The translations under genes and the position numbers were made by a program. Below are positions 27,176 through 38,986 of a stretch of DNA of 64,000 bases, in pieces. How positions within the stretch are numbered: the first letter of the stretch is position 1; each line of letters opens with the position of its first letter. Source of the DNA: Planctomycetota bacterium. Its GTDB lineage: Bacteria; Planctomycetota; PLA2. The stretch spans positions 85,676 through 149,675 of the forward strand of contig JAJFFH010000029.1 in the NCBI GenBank assembly GCA_021776735.1, written 5' to 3'. Under the pieces are notes generated by a model. It made no database searches. It worked only from the letters and a program-made list of their open reading frames with translations, and was not told where the DNA came from.

Positions 27176-28150
27176 ATGCGAACGCTCCTGATCGTGATCG
27201 CCCTTTTCGCCGGCCAGACGCGGGCCGGCGAAACCGACAACCTGCTTGCCAACGGTGGGTTCGAGGACAAGCTCCAGGGCTGGACCGTACAGGCCAGGGT
27301 CGCGACGTACACCGCGACGAAAAAAGGCAAGGTCAAGGGCAAGTGGTGCCTGCATGCGCGCAAGCCGCGGGCGTTCTCGCATGGAGAAGCGCTGTTCGCC
27401 GACTTTGAGATTCCCAGATCGAGGCGCAACGGGCACGTCGTGGTGAGCCTGCGCGCGAAAGGCAAAAAGCTCGGGAACGCCTGGCTTCGCTGCTACCTGT
27501 ACGACGCTGCCGGCCAGACGTTGAACCGCGACGTCGATCTGCCACAGCTTCGCGGGACGTTCAAGTGGACCCGGCACGAAAAACGCTTTGCGGTGCCGAA
27601 ATCCGCTGTGCGAGGACGGGTTCTGCTCAACCTCTACATGGGCGAGGAGCTTTGGCTGGACGACATTAGGGTCGTCCACAAACCGGGCGCAGGCGAGCAG
27701 ACATCGTCGGGGATCAGAAACGGTGGATTCGAAGAGAAACTGAAGGGATGGATCACGCTACCGTCCACCGCAGGACGGGCGCGCGCGAGCGTCGATCGCA
27801 CTGTCAAGAACGCGGGCAAGGGCGCCCTGCGCCTTCGGCGCCGGCACCAACGGTTGTTCCCCCAAGCCGGCGTCAGCCAATCCACGCCCACGGGCGGCGT
27901 GACCAAGCTCGTCTTGCGCTACCAGGTTCGCGCGAGCGACGGCGCGCGCGCCGTGGTGACGCTTCTGGCGTTTGGTGGACGCGGCGACCTGGTGGCCTCG
28001 GCGCACCGAGAAACATCGCCGTCCGTCGGCTTTGTTCAAGGGGAACTCCCCCTCACGCTCCCCGCGTGGGCCGAAACCGTGACCGTGTCCCTGGAAATCG
28101 CGGGGTCGGGCAGCGTCTGGTTCGACGACGTCACGCTGGAGGAGAAGTAA
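27176..28150 (+). CDS. Secreted protein with two CBM-like NGGFE...GW modules
   Basis: NLLANGGFEDKLQGWTVQ...ELWLDDIRVV and GIRNGGFEEKLKGWITL...SVWFDDVTLEE. Confidence 0.7.
   Translation: MRTLLIVIALFAGQTRAGETDNLLANGGFEDKLQGWTVQARVATYTATKKGKVKGKWCLHARKPRAFSHGEALFADFEIPRSRRNGHVVVSLRAKGKKLGNAWLRCYLYDAAGQTLNRDVDLPQLRGTFKWTRHEKRFAVPKSAVRGRVLLNLYMGEELWLDDIRVVHKPGAGEQTSSGIRNGGFEEKLKGWITLPSTAGRARASVDRTVKNAGKGALRLRRRHQRLFPQAGVSQSTPTGGVTKLVLRYQVRASDGARAVVTLLAFGGRGDLVASAHRETSPSVGFVQGELPLTLPAWAETVTVSLEIAGSGSVWFDDVTLEEK
28014..28026 (+). repeat. Dispersed motif, exact
   Basis: Inside CBM-like CDS (read as ETSPSV). Confidence 0.8.
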
Positions 28151-29424
28151 TGCGTTTGCTCGCGATCCTCCTCTTGGCGACCGCGGCCCGCGCGGACGAC
28201 CTGACCACGCGGGTGCGCGAGGTGCTGGCGAAGGTGCTCGCCGAGCCGAGTGCCAACAAACGTCGGGCACTTGTGGCGCCGCTGCGCGACGCCGGCTCCC
28301 TGCGCAAGATCGCCACCGCGATGCGTCACGGCCCGAAGCTGCCGGGCAACGCGCGCAAGAAGCGGCGCGGCGAGAAGCTCACGACGGTCGGCAACACTAC
28401 GGTCGGCTACTCGTTTTCGTACGACGGAGAGAAATATATCTACGCCGTCGACGTGCCGAAGGGCTACGATCCGAACAAGCCGACACCGGTACTGCTCGAC
28501 CCGGGCCACGCGGGCATCCGCAGCAAGTCCGACAAGGAGAAGGCGGAAGCTCTTGTTTTCTTCCGCCGCATGCTCGACCAGGCGGGCTGCGCCGATTGGC
28601 TGCTCGTGCGCACGCACATCGTCGAGGACATCGGCGCGGACGCCAAAAACAAGCCGGAGGAGTACGGCGCGCGTGTGTTTCAGGAGATGTTTCGCGACCT
28701 CGCGACACGCTTTCACATCGATCCGGACCGCATCTATTGCACCGGGCTCTCCCAGACCGGGTTCTGGACGTGGATGCTCGGCCGCGCACGCGCCGATCGG
28801 TTCGCCGGCATCGCGCCGATGGGCGCGGTCGTCTGGGAAGTGCAGCGCTACCCGACGAACTTCATCAACCTGCCGGTCTTCGTCCTCCACGGCGAAAAAG
28901 ACCCCATCTGTCGCGTCGCCCCGGTGCGCGCGGTCCTGCCCGTCCTCGCGCGCCACGGCGTCCCGGTGCGCTACCTCGAACTCGCCGGTGCGGGCCACGA
29001 CGGCTCGGTCTGGAGCACGCTCCCGCGCGCGTTGGAGCACCTCAAGAAAACCGCGCGCGTTCGCTACCCCGCCCGCATCTCCAAGAGCCTCGGCACCACG
29101 CACGACGGCTGGTGCTCGTGGCTGCGCATCGACGCCATTCAAAAGGACAGCCAGGGACGCGCGCAGGACGCCCCCACCGCGGCGATCGACGCCGAACGCG
29201 ACGGCCAGACGTTTCGCCTCTGGTCCACACGCGTGAAGAAGGTCACGCTCTGTTTCTCGGACGAAATGGCCGACCTCGATCGCCCGATCGTGGTGCAATG
29301 GAACGGAAAGGAACTGTTTCGCGGCAAGGTGACGCGCGACATCTTCACCTTGTTTGAACTCGCCCATGAAAAAAGCGACTGGACGGCGATGTTTTCAGCC
29401 TCGCTGACGCTTGGGGTTCCCTAG
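28150..29424 (+). CDS. Secreted alpha/beta hydrolase
   Basis: Signal peptide; YIYAVDVPKGYDPNKPTPVLLDPGHAG...IYCTGLSQTGFWTWML...VFVLHGEKDPICRV...ELAGAGHDG; TAATG overlap with upstream gene. Confidence 0.8.
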   Translation: MRLLAILLLATAARADDLTTRVREVLAKVLAEPSANKRRALVAPLRDAGSLRKIATAMRHGPKLPGNARKKRRGEKLTTVGNTTVGYSFSYDGEKYIYAVDVPKGYDPNKPTPVLLDPGHAGIRSKSDKEKAEALVFFRRMLDQAGCADWLLVRTHIVEDIGADAKNKPEEYGARVFQEMFRDLATRFHIDPDRIYCTGLSQTGFWTWMLGRARADRFAGIAPMGAVVWEVQRYPTNFINLPVFVLHGEKDPICRVAPVRAVLPVLARHGVPVRYLELAGAGHDGSVWSTLPRALEHLKKTARVRYPARISKSLGTTHDGWCSWLRIDAIQKDSQGRAQDAPTAAIDAERDGQTFRLWSTRVKKVTLCFSDEMADLDRPIVVQWNGKELFRGKVTRDIFTLFELAHEKSDWTAMFSASLTLGVP

Positions 29425-29427
29425 CCC

Positions 29428-31548
29428 ATGGATTTCTCCCGGCGCCTGCTCGAGCACGGCGATTTTGTTCGCGCGTTGGCGCGTTCGCTGGTGCGCGACG
29501 CCCACCGAGCCGACGACGTTGCCCAGGAGACGTTTCGCATCGCGCTGGAACGGCCGCCCCAAAAAAACGGCAACCTGCGCGCCTGGCTCGCGCGCGTGGC
29601 CCGCAACGTCGTCTTGCTGGGCCACCGCCGCGAAGCACGCCGCCAACAACGCGAGGAGCGCACCGCGCGGCCGGAAGCGGTCGGCGCCACAGCGGACATC
29701 GTCGCGCGACTCGACTGGGAGTCCCGGCTCGTCCACGCCGTGCGCGAACTCGACGAACCGTACCGCGCCACGATCGTCCATCGATTCTTCGAACAGCTTG
29801 CGCCCGCAGAAATCGCACGCCGCATGAAAGTGCCGCGCAAGACGGTGTACACCCGGCTCCAGCGCGCACTGGAGCAACTGCGCGCCAGACTGGACCACGA
29901 CATGAGCGGCGATCGGCGCGCGTGGTGCGCCGCGTTGTTGCTGTTGGCGAAACGTCCACGGCGGGTTTGGGGGGGCGCGGGGGCCGTGGTCGCCGCAACG
30001 GCCGCCGCGATCGCGGTGTGCGTGCTCGTCTTCGCCAGGGCCGAGTCGGACGCCCATCGGGTTCAGACACGCCCGGCGAGCACGGCCCACGCACTCGTCG
30101 TGCGGCGGCGTGGCTCGGCTCCGGCAGGCGGCCTCACCGCAACGAAACCCGCCGTAGACGAGATTGCCGCCCGCGCGCAACGCTTCGACGCGCTCGCCCA
30201 CGACTACCTGATCGTCATGCCGGAGGCCGTACGGCTCGTCGACGGCGACCCCGATCTCCTGCCGCGTGTCTTCGCGGCTATGAAGTCGCCGTTCGCCAAA
30301 CAGCAGATCCTCAAGCTGCTCGGCGTGCGACGCAACCACCGCCACACACTCGAGGTTCTTTGGCTCGCTGCGCACGACGACGATGCCTCCGTCCGATGCA
30401 TGGCCCTTGCGGACACATCGTCCCACGTCGTACGGCGCATGACTCCGGACGAGACGCTCGCGTGGCTCGACCGCCACCGCCACGACGAACTGCGGCCACT
30501 CCTCGAGGCCCAGGTGCCAGCTGCCATCACGGCGATCGGACGTCTGGAGTTGATTCCCTTCACCGGGCGGCGCGGCTCATCGCTCTTCGTGCTCAAGAAG
30601 CAGCTGGACGCATTCGGCCTCCACGAGGTGCTCGACGACATGGGCGACGAGGCCCCGGAAGAGTTCGAATTCTGGAGCGGCTCGCGACCGCCCGCGTCCA
30701 ACCCGACGCCACGACCTCCGGCGGTGGCGCCCGATCTCTGGAAGCGGCTCCATCCCCACCCGGACCTCAACAAGGCCGTCGAGATCGCCGCGGGTTGGGC
30801 CGAGCGACCCGACGCGCTCGCCTACCTGCGCAGCCTGTGGGCGAACCTCGACGCGTTCTGGAAGACGCGTGCGCTGATCACGTTCACCGGTGTGCGGGCC
30901 CATCCCGACACGGTGCATGTTCTGGCGCTCGGCGTGCGCGACAGCGACTCCGACGTACGCAACGACGCGCTTGAAATGCTCGAGGAGGTCGTGTTCTGGC
31001 GGTTCAACGACCGCGCGGCATTCGAGCGGTGGGCAGCCGATTGGGAGCATCGTCGCTACGCTCGCATCCGGCACGCGCACGCGCAGCGTTTTGTCCGTAC
31101 GCTCACGCCCGCCACCCTTGCCGGAATCGACAGCTTTCGCGGTGCCGTGCCCTTGCTCAAGGAGGCCGGCCTGCTCGAAGCGCTGGCCCTGTGGCCCGAG
31201 CCGCCCATGGACCGGATCGAAGACCTCCGGCCGAGCCCCGCGTTTGTGCGCCGCGTGGTCTTGCCGCACTTGCGCGGCGGCGCCAGGAATCTCAAAACGA
31301 TCTGCCGACTGGTCGGCAAGACCAAGACCGTGTGGGCACGCGATGCGCTGCTCGACGCGCTGGCGCTCGCCCCGGCCGAAGCCGCGCACGGCCTCGCGTT
31401 CTCCGGAGACATCGCCGTCCGTACGCGTCTGTTCGATGCACTCGTGGAAGGCCACGATGTGGAGGACGCGTTGTCACGTCTTTCGGGCGTTCCGCACGGT
31501 CCGTGGGGCGTCGAATGGTGGCGCGGCAATCTTGTCCGGCGTCGGTAG
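29428..31548 (+). CDS. ECF sigma factor fused via TM helix to a large HEAT-like C-terminal domain
   Basis: N-term HRADDVAQETFRIALERPPQKNGNLRAWLARVARNVVLLGHRREAR and LDEPYRATIVHRFFEQLAPAEIARRMKVPRKTVYTRLQRALEQLR; TM VWGGAGAVVAATAAAIAVCVLVFA; then about 500 aa. Confidence 0.85.
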   Translation: MDFSRRLLEHGDFVRALARSLVRDAHRADDVAQETFRIALERPPQKNGNLRAWLARVARNVVLLGHRREARRQQREERTARPEAVGATADIVARLDWESRLVHAVRELDEPYRATIVHRFFEQLAPAEIARRMKVPRKTVYTRLQRALEQLRARLDHDMSGDRRAWCAALLLLAKRPRRVWGGAGAVVAATAAAIAVCVLVFARAESDAHRVQTRPASTAHALVVRRRGSAPAGGLTATKPAVDEIAARAQRFDALAHDYLIVMPEAVRLVDGDPDLLPRVFAAMKSPFAKQQILKLLGVRRNHRHTLEVLWLAAHDDDASVRCMALADTSSHVVRRMTPDETLAWLDRHRHDELRPLLEAQVPAAITAIGRLELIPFTGRRGSSLFVLKKQLDAFGLHEVLDDMGDEAPEEFEFWSGSRPPASNPTPRPPAVAPDLWKRLHPHPDLNKAVEIAAGWAERPDALAYLRSLWANLDAFWKTRALITFTGVRAHPDTVHVLALGVRDSDSDVRNDALEMLEEVVFWRFNDRAAFERWAADWEHRRYARIRHAHAQRFVRTLTPATLAGIDSFRGAVPLLKEAGLLEALALWPEPPMDRIEDLRPSPAFVRRVVLPHLRGGARNLKTICRLVGKTKTVWARDALLDALALAPAEAAHGLAFSGDIAVRTRLFDALVEGHDVEDALSRLSGVPHGPWGVEWWRGNLVRRR
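31410..31422 (+). repeat. Dispersed motif, exact
   Basis: Inside sigma-TM-HEAT CDS (read as DIAVR). Confidence 0.8.
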
Positions 31549-31570
31549 GGTCGCGTAGACTCCCCGGCCC

Positions 31571-33565
<1,995 letters not shown>

Positions 33566-33576
33566 ACGGCGGGTTG

Positions 33577-33777
33577 TTGGCTTCAACGGCTGACGCCGTT
33601 GAGAGCGGGTGGCTCTCCCGCTTCGCGGGGAACCGCGAACCGGTGAAGATGAATCGGGGGGCGGGCCGTTCGGCAGTGTCTTTTGGCTTCAACGGGTCTT
33701 TTGGCTTCAACGGCTGACGCCGTTGAGAGCCTCGCTTGCGGGCGGCGTACCCGCTTCGCGGAGGAACCGCGAAGCGG
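33577..33777. repeat. REP-like hairpin element, copy B (tandem)
   Basis: TTGGCTTCAACGGCTGACGCCGTTGAGAGC twice (33577-33606, 33701-33730) plus a truncated TTTTGGCTTCAACGGG (33681-33696); hairpins CCGCTTCGCGG-ggaa-CCGCGAACCGG (33618-33643) and CCGCTTCGCGG-aggaa-CCGCGAAGCGG (33751-33777). Confidence 0.87.
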
Positions 33778-33872
33778 TGAAGTGTACCGGCTCGCGGGCG
33801 ACAGAGGCACAGGTTAGAGATTCAGAGTGCCAGCTTGGCCACCATGGCCTTGGCGACGGCGGCAGCGCGCCG

Positions 33873-36259
33873 TCAGGCGTGCGAAGGGGGGAGGCCCCTG
33901 GCGCAACGAACACCCACATCTGTGCTCCGAGCTCGCGGGAGGTACGTGGTGCGGACCGCGCAACGCAAGAACGACGGTTGAGCGTTCCACGACCCGCCGC
34001 GCAGAACACGCGACGAACGGCGCTCATCTTCCCAGCTCGAGGTCCAGTCCCAGGCACCGCCCGAGGCGTCCCCCATACCGTAGACCGATTCTGCGGTTGC
34101 GAAGGCGCCCACCGGCTCCGGCTGCGTCGGTACCTCTCGCGACTCACGGCACTTGCCCAGCGACGCATCCTCCAGATCGCCCCACGCGAAGCGGCGGCCG
34201 TCCACGCCACGCCCCGCCTTCTCCCGCTCCTCCTCGGTCGGCAGGCGCCACTCCTGCCCTGTGGCCTCTCCTTTCCAGTTGCAAAACGCCTCGGCGTCGT
34301 CGTAGTCGATGCCGATCACTGGGCAACGCAGGTCAAAGCCTTCACCGTGGTGCTTCTCGCACCATTCGCGCGCCGGTCCTTCGACGAGAATCGGCAGCAC
34401 TCGCCACACGCCGTCCACCTTCTCCACGCACGGGCCGTCTCCCGGCGTCTGCGGTTTGCGGCGCTCGGCCTCCTCTTCATCCAGGATCGACAAGAATTCC
34501 AAGTACTCGCCGAACGTCACCGGGTACTTCGCCATCGCGAAGTCCGGCAGCTCCTTCGTGGTCGTCTCTTTGCCCTTTCCGTAGATGAACTTCCCCGCCG
34601 GCACATGCACGAAGCCGTCCCCGATCTCTTCGTCGCTCTTGAGGCCCACCTCGCCCCGCCACGTCTGTCCGCGCTCGATCAGCACCGGGTAGCGCGTGTC
34701 GCGCTTGCCGTCGGCTTTCAGGACGCACAGGTAGCTCCCGCTCGGCAGCGACGCCTCGACCGGTGTCGTGCCCAAGAATCGCTCGTTCACCGGCGTCTGC
34801 ACGCCGTCGATCTCCTCGTAGCGCGCGATCGTCACCTCGGCGGGGGCGTTCGAGGTCACTGTGAGACGGCCCTCTTCGACAAGCGGTTCGTCCACATAAC
34901 GCTCGATCATCACCTTGGCGTAGGCCGTGTCCACCCGGTGCCGGCGCCGCTCCGCATCGGTCAGGCGGTCCGCCCAAATGTGTGCCAGCTCCGCCCGCGC
35001 GGACTTGTTGTCGGACTCCCGCAAGAGCGCCGCGTCCAGCAGCTTCTGGCACTCCGCGAACGCCAGCGCCAGATCCACCTTGAGTTGCTCGACTCTCTCG
35101 CGCGCCTCGATCATCGGGCGCTTTTCTGAAACCGGCTGGTACGGCTTGTACTCTTTCACCTCCGCGTCGGCGGCGTCCTCGGCGCGCTTGATCTCGTCGC
35201 GCAGTTCCAAGTAGCGCTGCGTGGCCTGCTTGCCTTCGGCCGCAAGACGCTCTGCCTCCTCGTGGCGCCGCTGCCTCTCGGAGCGACCGTCCAGCCAGCG
35301 GCGCAGGTCGTCCGCCAACTCGTCCGCCATCTGGTAGCGCTGCTCAGGATCGGCCTGAAGCGCCTTTTCGCAGATCGTCGCCAACGGCTCCGGCACCTTG
35401 CGTCGCGCGTTGCGCGTGCGCACGTCCGCGATGTCGCCGGTCTGTTTTTTGACGATCAGGTCGCCGTCCGACGGATCGAACGCCGGCAGCAGGCACAGCA
35501 TCTCGTACAGCAGGCAGCCCAGCGCGTAGATGTCGCTGCGACGGTCCAGCTCGCGGGCCAACAGCTGCTCCGGGCTCATGTAGGGCAAGGTGCCCTTGAT
35601 CGAGCCCGCCTGGGTCTCAAGACCCGCGCTGGTCCGCGCGGTCTCCACCGCTTCGATGTCCATCTCGTCGTCGTAGTCGTCGCCATATCGGTCGGTGGTG
35701 CTGGCGACCCGCGCGAGGCCCCAGTCCATGACGTGCACCTCGCGTAGTCGCCCAGCATGATGTTGTCCGGCTTGAGGTCTCGGTGGATCACGCCCTTTTC
35801 GTGGGCGAAATGCATCGCCTCACATATCCGCTCGAGCACCGTCGCGAGCTTGTGCAGGTTGAACTCCCGCGCGATCTCTCTTCGGCGCAGCGTCAGGTCG
35901 TGCAGCACTTCGCGCAGCGTCCGGCCGCGCACGAGCTTCATCGTGAAGTAGAGCTTGCCGTCCTTGGTGATCCCGATGTCGTGGACCGGCGGTATCCCCG
36001 GATGCTCGAGCTGCGAGGTCGCCTGCGCCTCGGCGATGAAGTGCAGCAGTTGCTCGCGACCCTGGGCCTAGTCCCGCCGCTGGATCTTCATCGCCACCTG
36101 CCGCCGAAGGTCCTTGTCGGTGACGAGGAAAACCTCCCCCATACCGCCCTTACCAATCGGCGCTTCCACCAGGAACTTGTCCTGCGAGGGCGTGAATTCC
36201 GCCAGGACATCGCCGTCCCTGGCTTCTGCTTCCGGGTCGGTTTCCGCCCACTCGATCAT
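33873..36259 (-). pseudogene. Serine/threonine protein kinase fused to FGE/SUMF1-like domain, interrupted by an in-frame TAG and a frameshift
   Basis: N-lobe APIGKGGMGEVFLVTDKDLRRQVAMKIQRRD-TAG(36068-36070)-AQGREQLLHFIAEAQATSQLEHPGIPPVHDIG...HRDLKPDNIMLGDY; 1-nt frameshift near 35742-35748; then VHVMDWGLAR...GTLPYMSPEQ...; FGE-like VTFGEYLEFL, AFCNWKGEATGQEWRLPTEEE, RVLRGGSWNAQPSFLRCAVR. Confidence 0.85.
36209..36221 (+). repeat. Dispersed motif, near copy
   Basis: CATCGCCGTCCCT, 12/13, in kinase pseudogene. Confidence 0.5.
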
Positions 36260-36316
36260 GCTTCGGCGTCCGAGATTGAATTCCGTTTCTGGATTCTACG
36301 GGAACGGGCGGGAGGG

Positions 36317-36448
36317 CTCGGTTGGCGGAGGAACCGCTAACCGAGGAACAATGCGGGAGGGGCAAGTGTCTTCTGGCTCGGCGGCTGAACGCCGCCGAGC
36401 TGGTGGTGGCGGGCGGCCAACCCGTTTCGCGGATGAACCGCGAAGCGG
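36317..36448. repeat. REP-like hairpin element, copy C
   Basis: CTCGGTTGGCGG-aggaa-CCGCTAACCGAG (36317-36345); GCTCGGCGGC-TGAAC-GCCGCCGAGC (36376-36400); CCGTTTCGCGG-atgaa-CCGCGAAGCGG (36422-36448). Confidence 0.83.
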
Positions 36449-36462
36449 TGAAGGAACTCTGC

Positions 36463-37467
36463 CTACCGGTTGCGGGACAGCATGTAGGTTGCGGTCTCGG
36501 CTAGTAACGCTCGTTCCGGGCTCTCCGGTAACCGACCCAGTTCTGCGCGGGCGGAGGCGACGAGGGCGCTGGCTGTCTTCAAGGCCGACTCGATCGCGCC
36601 GTACTCTTCGAGCATCGCGAGAATTGTGCGCCGCTCTTCGGGGTCGTCACTCAGCAGAATCTTGTCGAAGCTTCGCCGGTCCGTCGCGCTGGCGCGGTCG
36701 CGCAGCCGCAGCAGCGGCAACGTGAACTTCGCCTTTTCGAGGTCGGTGCCCAGTGACTTGCCGACCGCGTCTTCCGAACCCGTCAGGTCCAGCACGTCGT
36801 CGCGAATCTGAAAGGCGCTGCCCACCTGCCGGCCGAACGAAGCCAGCGCTTCGCCCGTCGCACGATCCCCACCCGCGCATTGCGCGCCGCAGCGCAGCGC
36901 CGCCGCATACAGCGACGCGGTCTTGGCCTCGATGATCCGGAAGTAGGTCGCCTCTTCCATCAAGAGATCGTGACGGTGATGCACCTGCAGGATCTCGCCG
37001 CTGCAGACGATGCCCACGATCTCGGCGAGATAACGCGACGAAAACCGATCCTCGAGCGCCGCCGCTTCCTTGAACGTCGTGGCGAACAGATAGTCGCCCA
37101 AAAGCACCGCGGTCTCGGTGCCGACGCCGTGATTGACCGTCTCGACGCGCCGCCGCATGCGCGACTCGTCCAAAATGTCGTCATGCACCAGCGTCGCCGT
37201 ATGAATCAGCTCGACGATCGCGCCGACGGTGTGATGCGCGGGCCGCACGCCGCCGCACATCCGCCCGGCCAAAAGCGTCAGCGCGGGCCGCAGCCGCTTG
37301 CCCGCAAATCGACCGACGTGGTCGAGCAGCGCCTGCAAGGGTGCGGACCGCGAGGTCGTCATGCGCGCGATCTCGTCTTCGACCTTCGAAAGATCCGCCG
37401 CGATCGGACGATACAGCGCCCCAAGGGGATCTTGCGCCCCAAGGGGGTCTTTGGTGCCAGCCGACAT
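36463..37467 (-). CDS. Polyprenyl synthetase (trans-isoprenyl diphosphate synthase)
   Basis: GKRLRPALTLLAGR, LIHTATLVHDDILDESRMRRR (FARM DDxxD-type), FQIRDDVLDLTG (SARM), GTDLEKAKFTLPLL. Confidence 0.92.
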   Translation of the reverse strand: MSAGTKDPLGAQDPLGALYRPIAADLSKVEDEIARMTTSRSAPLQALLDHVGRFAGKRLRPALTLLAGRMCGGVRPAHHTVGAIVELIHTATLVHDDILDESRMRRRVETVNHGVGTETAVLLGDYLFATTFKEAAALEDRFSSRYLAEIVGIVCSGEILQVHHRHDLLMEEATYFRIIEAKTASLYAAALRCGAQCAGGDRATGEALASFGRQVGSAFQIRDDVLDLTGSEDAVGKSLGTDLEKAKFTLPLLRLRDRASATDRRSFDKILLSDDPEERRTILAMLEEYGAIESALKTASALVASARAELGRLPESPERALLAETATYMLSRNR

Positions 37468-37505
37468 GCGCGGATCGTAGCGCACGTCAGGGGGCGAGGC
37501 GAGAA

Positions 37506-37518
37506 CATCGCCGTTCGT
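37506..37518 (+). repeat. Dispersed motif, near copy, left arm of inverted pair
   Basis: CATCGCCGTTCGT, 12/13. Confidence 0.75.
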
Positions 37519-37546
37519 ACGCTTTGGTCCGAATCAGACGCAGCAA

Positions 37547-37559
37547 ACGGACGGCGATG
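37547..37559 (-). repeat. Dispersed motif, exact, right arm of inverted pair
   Basis: AGCAAACGGACGGCGATG. Confidence 0.85.
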
Positions 37560-37565
37560 CCTTTT

Positions 37566-38474
37566 CTACAGCGCGTCGGCGAACCAACTCGGATTGCTGG
37601 TGTCGGGGTGAACCGAGAAGAGCGCCCGCACGATCATCGAGAAGGTCACGAGCGAGACCAGCACGAGCAGGCCGACGCTCAGCGCCCAGAACGCGCCGCC
37701 GAGCGAGCCGGCGCCACCGAGAACCGCGAACAGCGTCGCGACCATCGAGGTCAGGCAGAACAGACCGATGAGCAGCGTGCAGCTCATCAGGTGGCGGCCG
37801 GCGCGGGTCATGCGGACGACCCAGGTCCCGATGACCAGGATCGCGAGTTGCATGAACACGAAGTTGACGACCGCGGGCATGCCCATTTCGCCGGCGTGGC
37901 GTGCCAGACCGATGCCCCAGATGATCGTCTCGACGCCGAGCAGGCCGATCGTGGCCTTCGCACCGTGGCCCAACCGGCGAATCTGGTCGCCCGAAAGCGT
38001 CGCCGGATCCCTTGCGCCGGCCAGATGGGTCTTCGCCATGGCGTAGGCCGTGAAGACGTAGCCGGCCGCGCACAGGATCGCGAGGAGCAAGAAGAACGCG
38101 CTGCCCGCGTCCGGGACGCACAGGCCCGCGACCAGCCAGATGCTCGCCACGGCTTGCACCATCACGACGCCGGTCGAACGCGCGGTCGCCTGGCCGCCCT
38201 TCATGCGCCAAAAGACCAAGGCGGAGGCCACAAGCGTGGCCAGCGTAAGACCGAAACCGAGCATGGGATGCCGTGCCGTGCCGGAACCGGCAACCTTCGA
38301 AAAGACCTGGACGCCGGCCAACACAGCAAACATCGCCGCGCCAGCCAGCAGCGTCACCGACGCCAGCTTCAGATTCGAAGACGCGCCCGGTCTCAAGGAT
38401 CCGCTCTGGTCTCCAGATCCGCTCTGGTCGCCAGACCCGCTTTGGGGCGGCGTGGTCGTGGATTCGTCCGACAT
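37566..38474 (-). CDS. Integral membrane protein, unknown function
   Basis: 302 aa with about 8 hydrophobic segments; N-terminal SGSGDQSGSGDQSGS repeat. Confidence 0.65.
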   Translation of the reverse strand: MSDESTTTPPQSGSGDQSGSGDQSGSLRPGASSNLKLASVTLLAGAAMFAVLAGVQVFSKVAGSGTARHPMLGFGLTLATLVASALVFWRMKGGQATARSTGVVMVQAVASIWLVAGLCVPDAGSAFFLLLAILCAAGYVFTAYAMAKTHLAGARDPATLSGDQIRRLGHGAKATIGLLGVETIIWGIGLARHAGEMGMPAVVNFVFMQLAILVIGTWVVRMTRAGRHLMSCTLLIGLFCLTSMVATLFAVLGGAGSLGGAFWALSVGLLVLVSLVTFSMIVRALFSVHPDTSNPSWFADAL

Positions 38475-38567
38475 CCCCGTTTAACTCCTCACGGCACGAA
38501 AGGCCACCGTCCTATCGACGGGACGAGAGTCGCGACTTGAGGGCCGCGGGAGCGCGGAATCGGGGCG

Positions 38568-38978
38568 CTACACGAGCTTTTCGCGGTTTTTGGACCACCA
38601 GCGATCCCACGCGTCCGGGTTCTCGCCGAAATCCTCGGAGGTGATTCGCTGAAGTTGGGTCAGGGCGGCCTCGCGGGCACGCGCGTTGTCGCTGCGCAGG
38701 GTCTTGATGAGCATATCGACGGCTTCCCGCTTCACTTCGGGTGTGGCGGGCTTGCCTTTTTGGCCCATCAGCCCCCGGATCGCGCCGATCAACTGGCCCA
38801 TGTGGGTGCGCGTGCGGAGGTTTTCCATCACCCCGAATGCCGTCGCGACCAGCAGCAGCGGCAGGACGATCCGGTTCATGAGGCCCTCGTCAAAGCCGGG
38901 CGGCGGGACGATAAAGAAGTAGACTGCCATGCCGAAAAGCAGGGCGGCGAGGGCGAGGGAAGCGGCTGTCTGAGACAC
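38568..38978 (-). CDS. Membrane-anchored protein, unknown function
   Basis: 136 aa, two N-terminal TM segments, HEAT-like C-terminal helices. Confidence 0.6.
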   Translation of the reverse strand: MSQTAASLALAALLFGMAVYFFIVPPPGFDEGLMNRIVLPLLLVATAFGVMENLRTRTHMGQLIGAIRGLMGQKGKPATPEVKREAVDMLIKTLRSDNARAREAALTQLQRITSEDFGENPDAWDRWWSKNREKLV

Positions 38979-38986
38979 GGAAATCC

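Noticed and set aside
25907-27679. 590-aa minus-strand ORF
   Set aside because: Antisense to folD and its neighbours; folD is unambiguous.
36068-36070. TAG in the kinase as evidence for stop-codon reassignment
   Set aside because: A 1-nt frameshift in the same gene makes pseudogenisation or sequence error simpler.
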